The position numbers and the translations under genes are program-made. A stretch of 64,000 nt of DNA from Boswellia sacra (taxonomy: Eukaryota > Streptophyta > Magnoliopsida > Sapindales > Burseraceae). The notes under the pieces are model-generated. The model saw only the letters and a list, made by a program, of their open reading frames with translations, had not been told where the DNA came from and made no database searches. The stretch spans positions 1-64,000 of the forward strand of contig SNVD02015034.1 in assembly GCA_013180625.2 (NCBI GenBank), read 5' to 3'. The number at the start of each line of letters is the position of its first letter. The first letter of the stretch is position 1. This document shows, one piece after another, positions 21,826 through 33,214 of this stretch.

Positions 21826-22764
21826 TTACCTCAATTTTGTGAGAAGTTTCCAGGATTTCTTGTTTTGTTCCTCCTTCGTTTTTGCAAATCTACTAGAAAA
21901 AAGTGGAGGAGAAACATATGAAGGAATGGGAGTTATAGGATTTACCTGAGAAGTCAATGTTTTGTTCAGGGTGGATGTGATGTCATCTCCTTTATTAGTT
22001 TGTGATTTCTTTGCCAGGTTTTGGATACTTGCCCCCGTTTCCAATTGCTCTCCACTTAGAATTTGCTCTTCACTTCGCAAAGTTATCGCACAAGCATTCT
22101 CTCTTAGATTGATCATCGTTTGAGAAGATAATTTTTCTGAGCATTGGCCCTCAAATTTGCTCATGCTAGTAGCCAAATGTCCCATTTGATTTACCAGGTT
22201 CTGGATACTTGCCCCAGTTTCCTGCTGGAATTGCATTGTGTTAGTGGCAAGTTCATTAACAATATCCTGGAGTGACATACCTGAGTTTTCTGGAGCTGGT
22301 TGTGGTGCTGGTTGTGGCATTGGTGGTGGTTGAATTTGAAATGGTTGCTGCACTCTAGGTATATTAAAACCTTGTGGCCGATTTGGTATGGCATTTGGGA
22401 TGATTGGTTGATGATTCCAGTAATTAAAATTAGGGTGATCTCCCCATCCAGCATTATAAGTGTTAGAGAAGGGATCATACCATTGCCTTGTTTGTCCTGG
22501 AAATCCATCCATGGCATTGGCTTGTTCCATATATTCTTCTTGTAAAGTTGGATACATGTCGATTGGATGCTACATCGTAGAATATATCCCACATTCATAA
22601 GATTTTTGCATATCTCCTACAGCCATGTTTTCCACAAGAGAGGTTAGCTCAGAAAGTTGTTGTTCAATGTTCGGAGTGCTTACCTCATTTACTCTACATG
22701 GTAATTGTGGCTCAAATCCGCTACTGAATTGATAGAAGTTTACTGCCATGTTGTCTAAACACAA
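21826..22764 (-). pseudogene. gag: gypsy B gag remnant
   Basis: Frame 22570-22764 has LSELTSLVENMAVGD then ECGIYSTM and a TAG stop. The next frame (21826-22557) continues MYPTLQEEYMEQANAMDGFP, YDPFSNTYNAGWGDHPNFNY, a Pro/Gln-rich stretch, and a segment SIQNL repeated twice (about 22010-22025 and 22190-22205). The zinc knuckle expected here has lost two Cys (CGIY..., DMYP), and the capsid domain upstream is missing. Confidence 0.8.
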
Positions 22765-22839
22765 ACAATCAGAAAAGAAAAAACAAAGAAAATATGAATC
22801 AACAATGAAAACAAAATAACAAATCGATTAGAAAATCAA

Positions 22840-22857
22840 TCCCCGGCAACGGCGCCA
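22840..22857 (-). promoter_or_regulatory. Primer-binding site of gypsy B
   Basis: Minus strand TGGCGCCGTTGCCGGGGA, identical to that of gypsy A, six bases from the 5' LTR. Confidence 0.9.
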
Positions 22858-22863
22858 AAAACT

Positions 22864-24271
22864 TGAGGCGTTCGAAACTAGCAAGTATACTAGTCGCACA
22901 AGTAATAAAGTGATAAGTAAGATATCGTTCCCACGAGGATTGATTCTAATTGAAATTGTTATTTTACAGCCACAACAGAACAAATGGGGGGTTTTGTTGA
23001 TTGATTAACTAAGTGAAATAATAATGCAAACAAAGAATAAAAAAACAGAAAGTTAATTCGAATGAAAAATCAATGAGAGAAAACTGGTCAAGGGATCATT
23101 CTCCACCACAAGATATGGATTTACGAATTAATTGTAGAATTATCATCCAATTACACCATTGAAATTATCAACCGTAGATAACAATAAGCTCTGTTATCCC
23201 AATCTTTCCTTACTTTGTTGTTAAAAAAAACAGGCTCTTTATTTAATCTCTATCCATTAAACAACCTAGAACAAGCTCTCTAAATTTAATTCAATGGATG
23301 CATTACGATAAGAAAGATAGGTTGATCTAAGCAATAAACACACAAGCTCGGATTATTTAACTTAGGTTGTATTCTCCAATTGCAATCTCTGATCACAATT
23401 TTGCTACTAAGGATTAGAAATTCAAGACAATTACGGATCAAGATTTCTAGTCTAGCAATAGACAATATCCAGATTATATTCAGTTGGCCACCCAAATACA
23501 ATCCAGCAAGCAATCATAAGCATTAGACATGGAAAATACAAGCAACTTCAATTAGAGAATTGGATAACAACTTCTTGCACAATCAACTTACAAAAACCAT
23601 ATCAGGGGCTTTGAAATCACCCTCAACCAATTCAGATTCAGTTACACATGTTTAAGAACGTGGTAAATACAATACAACATGGAGACATTCCAGAAAATGA
23701 AAGGGAAGGGAAAAACTTAGCAAATTTGATGTAATTCTCTTTGGATTGTAGTTCTTCCTCTTTCCAAGCTTCCTTTCTCCTTCAAGAACTCCAAGAGATG
23801 AAAGAATTCCAGAGCTGCAGCCTCCACCACGTTCTCCCCTCTTCAAGTTATGAAAATAAAACCCTAAAATGTGTTTAAATACTCTGCTACAGTGACTTGC
23901 TACAGTGCCCCGTATTATACATGCTACAGTGCTTGTGGAATTATATTTCTATACATCTCACACTGTTTTGATTACAACTTTTGGTACACTGAATGGATTT
24001 ATAAACCGTAAATTTCTCCAGAAAATAGACTTCGAGAGCTTTCCAACGGTATATAACATGTCATCGGGTTCATTGTATATCAATACAATTAAATCCGAGA
24101 AGATGGTGACTAGCAGAGGTGAAAATGAAGGGTTTTACTCCATTTTTGTGCAAGTTGCTCCAAAACTCCTACAAACATCAAAACCACACAAAAACATAAA
24201 AATACCAAGGAATATAGCAAAGAAACATGGACGAATTGATATAAAAGTAATACATAAATAGACACCTATCA
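22864..24271 (-). repeat. 5' LTR of gypsy B
   Basis: 1408 bp, TGA...TCA ends, partner of 15053-16463. GATGG follows at 24272-24276. Confidence 0.95.
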
Positions 24272-24909
24272 GATGGCAGGTCCATTTTTCCCAAAATCTG
24301 CACTCTTATAGTATCAAATTCAACGTTTAATCTTGCAAGAAAATCATAAATACGATTTTTCTCCACAAAATGCTTCAGAATTGCTGCATCATCATTGCAG
24401 TGCATTTAGATGCATTAATAATGGTCCATCTCTTGCCACAAGCCTTGTAAGAGACTCGAATATTCAGTGACAGTTCGAGTCCCTTGTTTGGTTGCTGAAA
24501 TTTTCATCTTAATTTCGTAGATTTGTGCACCATCATTAACCTTGGAATATGTCTATCGAATAGCTTCCCAAATCTCCTTGGCAATTTCAAGAAACATACA
24601 TGTATCACTAATTTCTGGCAGCATCGAGTTCCATAACCATGACATCACCATGGAGTCTTGTTCGTCCCACGTCGCAAATTTGGGATCGTCTTGCGAAGGA
24701 CCTGTGCCCATTAAATGGCTCAATTTTCCTTTGCCCTTTAGAAAAGTACGGACCAATTGTGACCACTTCAAGTAATTTTTCCCATTTAATCGATATGCGG
24801 CATGAATGTTTTGCAAGTCTCCGGTTGTAGCAGCGGCAGTATTCTCGAATGCAGGAGCACTCGTGACAGGGCTGGTGATTTCGACAGAACTTTTGGGTGA
24901 TTCTGACAT
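24272..24909 (-). pseudogene. gag: copia 1 gag N-terminal part
   Basis: Starts MSESPKSSVEITSPVTSAPA and continues NGKNYLKWSQLVRTFLKGKG, the usual copia gag (UBN2-like) opening. The first frame stops at 24553, and a second (24178-24405) gives IYDFLARLNVEFDTIRVQIL up to the gypsy B insertion. Stops and a frame change make it non-functional. Confidence 0.85.
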
Positions 24910-25070
24910 GATTGATTGAATGGAAAAATAGATACAAATAAGGTAATATGAGAGAGAAGGCTAAGACGATTGAGAGGAACAGAGAAGATGGAACTTGCTT
25001 GGGTATGGCTAGAGAAAAGAATAGAAAAAATTCAGAGTTTATTAGGAAAGAGCCAACAGTTCTGATACCA

Positions 25071-25325
25071 TGACAAAAATTATAATAGAGAAATGAATTT
25101 CTATCTTATTAAAAATTAGGCCACAGTCTTGGTTTATATACACAATTGTCTAGCTTAAAAATAGTAACAAATTCTTAAAAATATTGAACTTCCCAAAAAA
25201 TTCTGTACCTAAATCTAATTCCTAGAAATCAGGTAAAATCTGATCCTAACTCTAATTCCTAAAAATTAGGTAATTGTACAAGATTTTCTACACAATCTTT
25301 CCAAATAAGGCTACTTAATTTGACA
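25071..25325 (-). repeat. 5' LTR of copia 1
   Basis: TG...CA ends; partner of 11010-11253. The target duplication TTATT follows immediately. Confidence 0.9.
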
Positions 25326-25338
25326 TTATTGATTACAG

Positions 25339-26935
25339 GTTTTTGATGACTTCTTAACTACTCCGTTGAGAGAGTGCTATAATGAAAATACATTGGGGGA
25401 GCCAGCCACCGAATACACTGCCACTCACGATGTCGATGTTGTCAATAAAGTTTCAAAACCCAAACGTGAGAAGAATACCCATACATCGACATATCCTCAA
25501 CAAGTATGAGTTATTAGTGAGGATTCATACCACCTATGTGAGATGCCACAACCCCATCCCACTCCCACAACACCCCCCCACCCTAAACATGCATGTCCCC
25601 ACCAGATTTCACTGTTATAAGTCAAAGACAGAAGGTTTACTTGCATAAACGGCCAACGGCACGTGCAAAAGCTTGTAAACCTCATTACATAAATCTATTG
25701 AAGAAACACAAACCAGAAGATAAGGAGACCTTGAAAGAATTGAGTACTTGGCTGCAGCATAAGAAGATTATGGGAAATTGTAAGTGTGGATCATCCTCGC
25801 ATTACTTATGTGTTTAGTTTAAAAGCATCCATTTATTTACATATTTCTTTGGGTTAAAAGCATATTCATGTTCTCATAAATTTCTTTTCTTTTAGTTTTG
25901 AACTAGGTTCAATTCTTGTTGACAAGAAGTTCTTTAAAACTATCATCAAACCTAGAGATCGGTTGTCTAACTCAGTATGTATGGAAGTTAACATATTAGT
26001 GTATTACATATATAATCTACTTTCAACTAAAATGTATTCATGATTACAGCACATAGATGTCGCATTTTGGTTCATCAGGCACAAATATGCAAATCAAAGT
26101 AGTCAATATGCAATAATGGATTGTTTTTTTTTCAGGTATGTATGTAATCATAATGAAGTGATTTAGAAGAAATCATGATTTCTTGTGTTTATCGATTCAG
26201 TGAACTGCCCTGTGTGATGTGCAGCAAATCTTGTTCACAAAATTCTCATTATTTGAAAAACAAGAACCACTTTAGTCCGAGGATGATGACAGATGCATCC
26301 AATATGCTAAAGCTGAAAGCAAATTTGAAGGCATCCATGGTTGTCTATGGAGAGGGTGAGTAAAAAAATTATAACACCATTTCATTTCTATGAATATGTT
26401 TGTTTTGCGATAATGTCGCACATGCCAATGCTTTTGTGTGTCTTTGGTCGCTTCTTAGGTTTTGATTCCAATAAATGTTGGGCGAAATTCATTGGGTGAT
26501 GGGAGTAGTTAACTTGAAAGTAAGCAAAATCGATGTATATAACTCGGACCACAATCTGTCCACAGAAGATGAATTTCAAAGTCAAATGGCGCCATATGCA
26601 CATATGGTTCCTTTATTGATACAGGCCATTGATGCGAACAAAGGTGGCAGTACAGATCCATGATCGGTCATTCGAGTTTAAGGTGTTCCCCAACAACAAA
26701 TAAGGTGTCACTCTAATTTATCATTAAACTTATTTCTTTTATCATAAAGTCCTTTCTTGAACAAGGAACTAACCATTATGTTGTTTTCTTGTGCAGTGGA
26801 GATTGTGGAGTTTTTGTTATATTGTACCTTCATTGTCTGATAACTGGTGAGTCCATGGAAGATATACGTCATCCAGACCATGCTCGAAACTATAGGAAGG
26901 AGTTAGTTGCAGATATGTTTGCTATGAGATTGTGA
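25339..26935 (+). pseudogene. Ulp1 (C48) protease domain, 3' half of the MULE accessory gene
   Basis: Resumes at an acceptor (gattacag) next to the right copia 1 duplication. Exons encode a linker (REKNTHTST, then RQKVYLHKRPTARAKACKPH), LGSILVDKKFFKTIIKPRDR, HIDVAFWFIRHKYANQSSQY, and the catalytic part. The catalytic His is in HWVMGVVNLK (His codon 26490-26492) and an Asp follows in VYNSDHN. The nucleophile Cys is in SGDCGVFVILYLHCL (codon 26804-26806), with the stop at 26933-26935. The His and Cys of the C48 family are therefore kept in this half. The break lies upstream, so a catalytic fragment could in theory be made from an internal start, but I see no evidence for that. Confidence 0.75.
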
Positions 26936-27306
26936 AAATGAGTTGTTAAACCATGTTTACATTTTGCCTTTTACAAACCATGACAAAATGTACATTTTTT
27001 TGAGTTAGTTCACACTATATTGAAATGTAACAAGCATCATGTTCTTGCAACTCCTCTCAATTTCTGTAATACTCTTTTGGATATATGTCTTTAATTCAAG
27101 GGAATGAGTAATTGTAGATCCATATAACCTTAGTTTATTTTATCGTCTTTATATTGATGTATAAGTTATTGAATAGTAAGTATCCTTTTGGTAATTATAT
27201 GCAAGTTTTTTTTCCTTGTCTCTCGGCTTATGCTTACTTATGCGAAGTTTGTGGCAGCCAATAGTTGGCAGGCATTAATGAATCAGCTGCTGAGTTTCAG
27301 AGATGA
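26936..27306. other. MULE sequence after the Ulp1 stop
   Basis: AT-rich, probably 3' untranslated DNA of the Ulp1 gene and spacer. The frame flanking the CACTA-like element (27240-27306, then 31449-31540, ending YYDALEAPKKSG) may be one more disrupted MULE exon. Confidence 0.4.
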
Positions 27307-30300
27307 CACTATAAGAAAAATAGTTTTTTTGCAACAAAGTTTTTCGCAACGAAATCAAATTCGTCACAAAAAGCGGCCTTCTACCTCAAAATTCTTATTT
27401 CGTCGCAAAAGGTAGCATCTAGATAAACTAATATTTTGTGAGAAAAATTTTGTTGCAAAATAAAACCTTTAGCGATGAATACTTATTTCCTTGCTAAAAA
27501 CTCGAGTGACTAATTAGGTTAGAATTTTTCATAATGAGATAAAACCTATTGCGACAAAATTTTATTTACAAAAAGTATTACATAAAGATGGGATTTTGTG
27601 ACAACAATTTTGTAGCAATATGAACTTTTTTAAGACGAAATTACTTTTCTCGCTAAAAAAAGGTCTTTTGCGAGAAAAAATTTCTAGTAAAAAGCCCTTC
27701 AACATGTGACAATACTTGATATTTTATATGAAATTAGGATTCCTCGCAAAATGTAACCTTTTGCGAGAAAAAACTTCTCGCAAAAAAAGTGATCTTTTAT
27801 GAGAAAAAAATTGTTGTGAAAAGCGCTTCTAACTTATTACATACACGTGACAATACTTAATATTTTGCATCAAAATTAGGATTCCTCGCAATATGTATCG
27901 TTTTGCGAGAAAAAATTTCTCGCAAAAAGCGACCTTTTGCGAGGAAAAAAATTGTTGCCAAAAGCCCTTCTAACTTATTACACATACATGACAATACTTC
28001 ACATTTTGTGACAAAATTTGTATTCCTCGCAAAATGTGACCTGTTGTGAGAAAAATTTCTCGCAAAAAAGTGACCTTTTGCGATAAAAAAATTGTCGCGA
28101 AAAGCCGTTGTAACTTATTACAAACACGTGACAATACTTGATATTTTGTGACGAAATTTGTATTCTCGCAAAATGTGACCTTTTGCGAGAAAAAATTGTC
28201 ATGAAAAGTCCTTCTAACGTACTATACACACGTGGCAATTCTTGACATTTTGCGACAAGATTAGGATTCTGCTAGAAAAATTTGTCGCAAAAGGTCCTGT
28301 ATATATGTTACTTTTTTGCGAGGAAATTACATTCCTCGAGAAAGACAACTTTTTACGACAAAATTGGTGTCCTCGCAAAAAGTTGCATTTCCCAAGAAAA
28401 ATTTTGTCGCAAAAAGTCATTTTTTTAAAATGAAAACTTAATAACTTTTCTCTTTGCTTTTCCTCTCTATTTTTGTGCTCCATCTAATATATAAGTCTTT
28501 GTTTGGAGAATGATACAAAGAAAAGAATAAAGAAAGTATTAAAAATTTAATTTGATTTTAGTTAAATTTGAGAATTTTTAAATATAGCAGGATCATTTGG
28601 ATATGCATATAAATGTTTATAAAAAAAGTAACTCTTTGTAATTCCATCCATGCTCTTAAATATGAAAAATTATTGATATATTCTAAATTTAGTGTTTGTA
28701 AAAGAGATAAATAATTAAAATAAACTCTCTCTATATATATATGTATAAAACATGAATCATAAATAATTTAATAATCAAAGCATAAAATTTATTGCTAATT
28801 CTTTAAATATAATCTAATTTATATGTGATTTATATATGTCCAACTACTAAATTATAACTATGATTAACTTAATACTATAACTACTTTTTCATTGATGAAA
28901 ATGAGATTGAATAATAAATTAATTAATGATCATGTAATGTTGCATATAATTATTTTTTTATTTTTTATTTTTTTTGTTATAGAGTATATGAATTAAGACA
29001 ACATATTTTTCTTAGACTTTAATTTTTGTCTTATAACTTTGAGTAAATTATTGAGATATTTTAAACAATTGTTAGAGTTTATTTTAAGAGAGATAAATAA
29101 TTAAAATGAACTCTATAACAAAAAAATACATTTGTTACATTTTGATTATTATATGAATAATTAATCATTTATTGATAACTTGGAAAAGCTAATTTTCAAT
29201 TCCTAATACATATGATACTTGTAAAATATGCATGTATCTCAAATAATTAAATTACTTCTATGCCAACATTATTTTTTATAATTGTAAAAGATATTTTAAT
29301 AATTGTTATTTTTATAAAAGAAATGGATAATTAATTTAAATAAATTCTATACCTGAAAATAAATGCAATTTTGTTACATTTTTATATGATTATAATATGA
29401 ATAATTAATCATTTACTGATCAAATTAGAAAAGTTTATTTTCAATTTCTCATAATAACAATTATAGCATATATAGATGTCTAATTATTAAATTATAACTA
29501 TTACAAACTTATGATTTACATTTGTTAAAGATATTTTAAATATTAATTGGTAGAATTTGTAAAAGGAATAAATCATCAAAAATATTCACTAAAAGTAAAT
29601 GCATTTGTTACATAATGATTATAATATGAATATTTGTTTATTTATTCACCAAAGTATAAAAAACTTATTTTCAATAACTCGCACATGAAAATTATGACAT
29701 ATGTATAGATGTCTAACCATTTTACATTTGTTAATCAAAGTTGACTTGAATGTATTTTGTTAACACTATAATACTCAATTAAAACTAACTAAATACCATG
29801 TAATAATTTTATATATATCTAATGTAAGTGGTTATTATATGATTAATTAATTAACATTATATTATTTAATATCAACCCAATATTAAATAAATTTAATTAT
29901 GTTGGATAAATTTTTAATAATTAAATTTATTTAATTACTAAATAAATTTATAATTATCAAAGTCCAAGTGTCGTTAATTTCAAAATCTTCTTAGTTTTTT
30001 ATTATAATTTTCATAGTTATATACTTTTTATTACAAATACGAGAGTCTTTAGCATGTTAAATTTTTAAAGATTTTTAGTGGAAAAATTTTTGTCGCAAAA
30101 TATGATGTTTTGCGATGATTTAATTTCGTTGCAAAACGAGATTTTTTGCGACGAAATAGAAATTTATATTCATCGCAAGAAATAAAATTTAGGTGGACTT
30201 TTTCCCGCTTAAGTATTCTCAAAATTTTAAGTTCTTTAGCGATGAAAAATTTGTCGCTAGAGGTCAAAATTTTTGTTGCAAAATGATTTTTGGGCAGACT

Positions 30301-31448
30301 TTTTCCCACTCTTGAAATTTCAAAATTTTGAAATTCTTTCTCGACGAAAATTTTATCGCGAAATATCCAACCTTTATCATATATACATGGGTTAATTTTT
30401 TAGATAGTTTCATTTTGTTCCATCACTTCCAATTCTCTACTCCTTTTCTTTTTCCGACATTATTATTATTGGTAAATACTCTTACTCTCTCTTTTACTTT
30501 TGTGTTGAAATATATTTTCTTTAAAAGTTTAACATATTTTTATTTATTTTAATTTTTTATTGATATTATTGTCTTTTGCTTTATAGGTATTTTTGAAGAT
30601 GGAATGCAACTCAACGTTCTCAAATTCTTTGCTTCTTTAACATTATTTTTTTTCATAAACTCATTTTTTATGCTTTAATTATTACTTAATATTTTATTTT
30701 TATTTTTTTGTTTTTAATAGGTATTTTTTAAGATGGGTTGTACTTGAAGATTTGAGGATTGATACAAAGTCAAGCAACAAAGAATTTTTGGAGGCTGAAG
30801 TTTTGTATTTTTCTTTCTCTTTTTTGTACTTTTTTTTTTAAATTTTGCTATGTACAAAGGTTGATATATTGTGATAAATTTTTTGTAATTTGTTGTTAAT
30901 TAATAAAATTATTCATATAAAGAATTAAGTTGTGTAATGAGACAATTCATTTATTTTGAAATTTATAACTAATTAAAATATAAAATCTGTAAATTCTTCA
31001 ATTTTCGTTATAAAAGTTTATTGCGTCGAATTTTTTGTCGCTAAAGGTTGTATTTAGTGACAAAAAATTGGTCACAATAAACTTTTTTAACTAAAATAAT
31101 TTTATAAAAAATATGAATTGTTTCCTAATAATTTTGCGATAATATTGGAATTCATTGCAAAATATGCTCTTTTGCGACAACTTTTATTTTGTCACAAAAA
31201 GTTAACATTATGTGATCCTATTTGTGACGAAATATTTGTCGCAAATTTCACTTTTTGCAAGTAAAATTTTGTCGCAAAAAGACTTTTTGTGAGGAATTTC
31301 AGAATCATCGCAAAAAAACCTATTGCGACTCACATTTTGCGATTGGAACGCGACGAATTTATTTTTGTCGTAAAAACATATTGCGACAAAATTTTAAGTT
31401 TTTGCGACGAAATTTTTCGTCGCAAAAAGTCATTTTTCCCGTATTGTG
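27307..31448. mobile_element. Non-autonomous CACTA-like element
   Basis: Left end CACTATAAGAAAAATAG; the right end read inward is CACAATACGGGAAAAATG. Both ends carry many TTTTGCGACGAAA / TTTCGTCGCAAAA inverted words (27320-28410; 30066-30390; 31010-31440), the subterminal repeats typical of plant CACTA elements. The interior (28440-30050) is AT-rich with no transposase. A 3-bp duplication is unclear: TGA at 27304-27306 overlaps the right end at 31447-31449. Confidence 0.7.
27690..28310. repeat. Tandem repeat of about 140 bp in the CACTA-like element
   Basis: Units beginning 'aacttattac' start at 27831, 27972 and 28112, with a shortened one at 28216 and a degenerate one near 27700. Each holds several GCGAGAAAAA...TTTCTCGC inverted words. 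Confidence 0.75.
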
Positions 31449-31754
31449 AACATGCGAATGAGAAATATCGAATGAGAGAAAACATTTATCGGTTGATTCA
31501 TATCTACTATGATGCTCTAGAGGCTCCCAAAAAAAGTGGTTGAAAGGTGTATATTTAACTATTTTAAACGCATGATCCTAGAAGTGCGAAGAATATTTTA
31601 TAGATTTTGTCCTATTTGCAGTTCGCAGTAACTCAGTTTCATTCTATAAAACATTTAGAAGGGAACTGCTTTAAAGAACAAAAATTTTCGTGTTGTATGG
31701 GGAGGATGAGTCATCGTCTTTTGAATATTTCTCTATTTTGGGGAAGGTTTACAC
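31449..31754. other. MULE sequence right of the CACTA-like element
   Basis: Holds a short open tail (IYRLIHIYYDALEAPKKSG) and a stretch at 31535-31600 matching 3595-3650. No recognised domain. Confidence 0.4.
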
Positions 31755-32590
31755 GAAAATAGCACGACGACATCGTGCAAAAAATAGTGATATCAGTATA
31801 AAGTATTTATTTATTGCTAGCATGACCTAGTCATGCAAAATGTCAGATTTCACATTTTTGCACGACAAAACATAGGGGTTTTGCTTAAGTTTTCATTCAC
31901 TAGACGACCTAGCAGTGCAAATTTGCCATTTTCACATTCACTGCACGACATGGTCGTGCAATTAGCACGATTGGGTCGGGCAACACATAGTGGTTTCGCT
32001 TATAGTTTTCATTCATTGCACCACTAGGTCATAAAAATTGCACGACCTAGTCGTGCAAAATTTTTGATTTCCCATTTTTGCACGACCCGATCGTGCAATT
32101 AGCACGACTTTGTCGCTACAAATCTCCGATTTTGCCTATGTTTTCATTCACTACACGACTAGGTCGTGTACATTGCATGACCCAGTTGTGCAAAATTTTC
32201 GATTTCACATTTTTGCACAACCTGGTCGTGCAAAACCTTCGATTTTAATTTTTGCACGACCCAGTCGTGCAACACATGGTGGTTTTGCTTGTAAGTTTGC
32301 ATTCACTACACGACTACGTCATGCAGGAGATTGTGGAGTTTTTCTTATGTTTTTATTTGTTGCATGGCCTGGTGATGGTTGTCATATGTAGACTTCACAA
32401 TTTTACACGTCCGGGTTGTGCACGTAGTGGCACAAAATAGTGATGGTTTTCGTAAATGATTTATCATTAACTACACGACCACATCGTGCAAGATGTCACA
32501 ACTACTGTGGGACATTGTCGTAGAAAATAATAAAGCAAATATGTATGCTGTTCACAACAACTGCACGACTTGGGGGAGAGAAAATCCACA
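31755..32590. repeat. 'cacgac' palindromic repeat array B
   Basis: Many imperfect TTGCACGACCNNGTCGTGCAA palindromes with spacers such as 'gatttcacatttttg' and 'tttgcttatagttttcat', like array A. At 32325-32345 one unit contains GGAGATTGTGGAGTTTTT, identical over 18 bases to the Ulp1 active-site coding sequence at 26798-26815. Confidence 0.75.
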
Positions 32591-33214
32591 ACTCTTTACC
32601 TTAAAGGATGGGCACAAACACAGCGTAGGTGTGCGATGCAGTAGTCCTATTTTAGATGGTACTCTTGTCATTGTTTATTGATATTATAGATAATTACAAT
32701 GTAAGAGAAATAAAATTACATTACATTGAAATGGCTAACCAGTATTTATAAACGACTTAAGAATAAATTTGAGCATTGAAGTCATTAGTCAACAACATCA
32801 GCCACGTCGTTGTCCAACCTAACAATTACAACACATACATCCATTCCTGCAAGTAATGCTTTTAATAAGCAGTAGCAACATGTGGTTGTTATCTATTCAT
32901 GTCATGGTCACTCGAACATGGCATGTACAAAGCCCATGCTCTTCTACCTTCACGTAAGAGATCATACATTATGGCCTAAAATAACCAAAATAAATAAGCA
33001 ATTGTTAGTTATAAACATGGTGAGTATGTTAACTTATTATAAGGATAATATTTAGACAATAAATGTATATTACCAGTATCATTTGATGCATACTACCAGT
33101 ATCATTTGATGTAGCCTCTTGATTTCTTTGGGTTGACAGTAGATTCGTCGAACGACATGTCTTCTGATTATGACTTGTGTCACCACACCTCCCACATTTA
33201 CGTAATGTCCTTTC
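32591..33214. other. MULE noncoding stretch
   Basis: Lies between array B and the end of the transposase gene. A 23-base direct repeat occurs near 33074-33112 ('taccagtatcatttgatg' twice). No gene seen. Confidence 0.4.

Larger units (their letters stand above)
15053..24271 (-). mobile_element. Ty3/gypsy retrotransposon B carrying foreign genes (LOG-like and NABP-like)
   Basis: A 9.2-kb element with two 1.41-kb LTRs, primer site, polypurine tract and exact 5-bp duplications GATGG (15048-15052 and 24272-24276), inserted in copia 1 gag. In minus-strand order it holds: 5' LTR, primer site, gag remnant (21826-22764), protease plus the first residues of RT (20697-21611), a second pol-linker scrap (20273-20385), a 193-codon NABP-like ORF (19667-20248), a 67-bp tandem repeat, a LOG-like gene (18432-19081), 2 kb of T-rich noncoding DNA, polypurine tract and 3' LTR. 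RT core, RNase H and integrase are missing, so any movement needed proteins from a related element. The LTRs are similar but differ by scattered changes and indels. Confidence 0.93.
11010..25325 (-). mobile_element. Ty1/copia retrotransposon 1, split by gypsy B
   Basis: Short LTRs (11010-11253 and 25071-25325) with TG...CA ends flank a minus-strand gag-pol. A primer site complementary to initiator tRNA-Met (TGGTATCAGAAC on the minus strand, 25059-25070) abuts the right LTR, and a polypurine tract (minus AGCTTGAGGGGAAG, 11254-11267) abuts the left. Exact 5-bp duplications TTATT lie at 11005-11009 and 25326-25330. It sits in an intron of the Ulp1 gene. Gypsy B interrupts its gag at 15053-24271. 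Without gypsy B it is about 5.1 kb, normal for copia. Confidence 0.95.

Noticed and set aside
16096..24261. Near-identical open frames at 16096-16305 and 23905-24261 that look like a duplicated gene
   Set aside because: They are the same stretch of the two gypsy B LTRs, with no domain.
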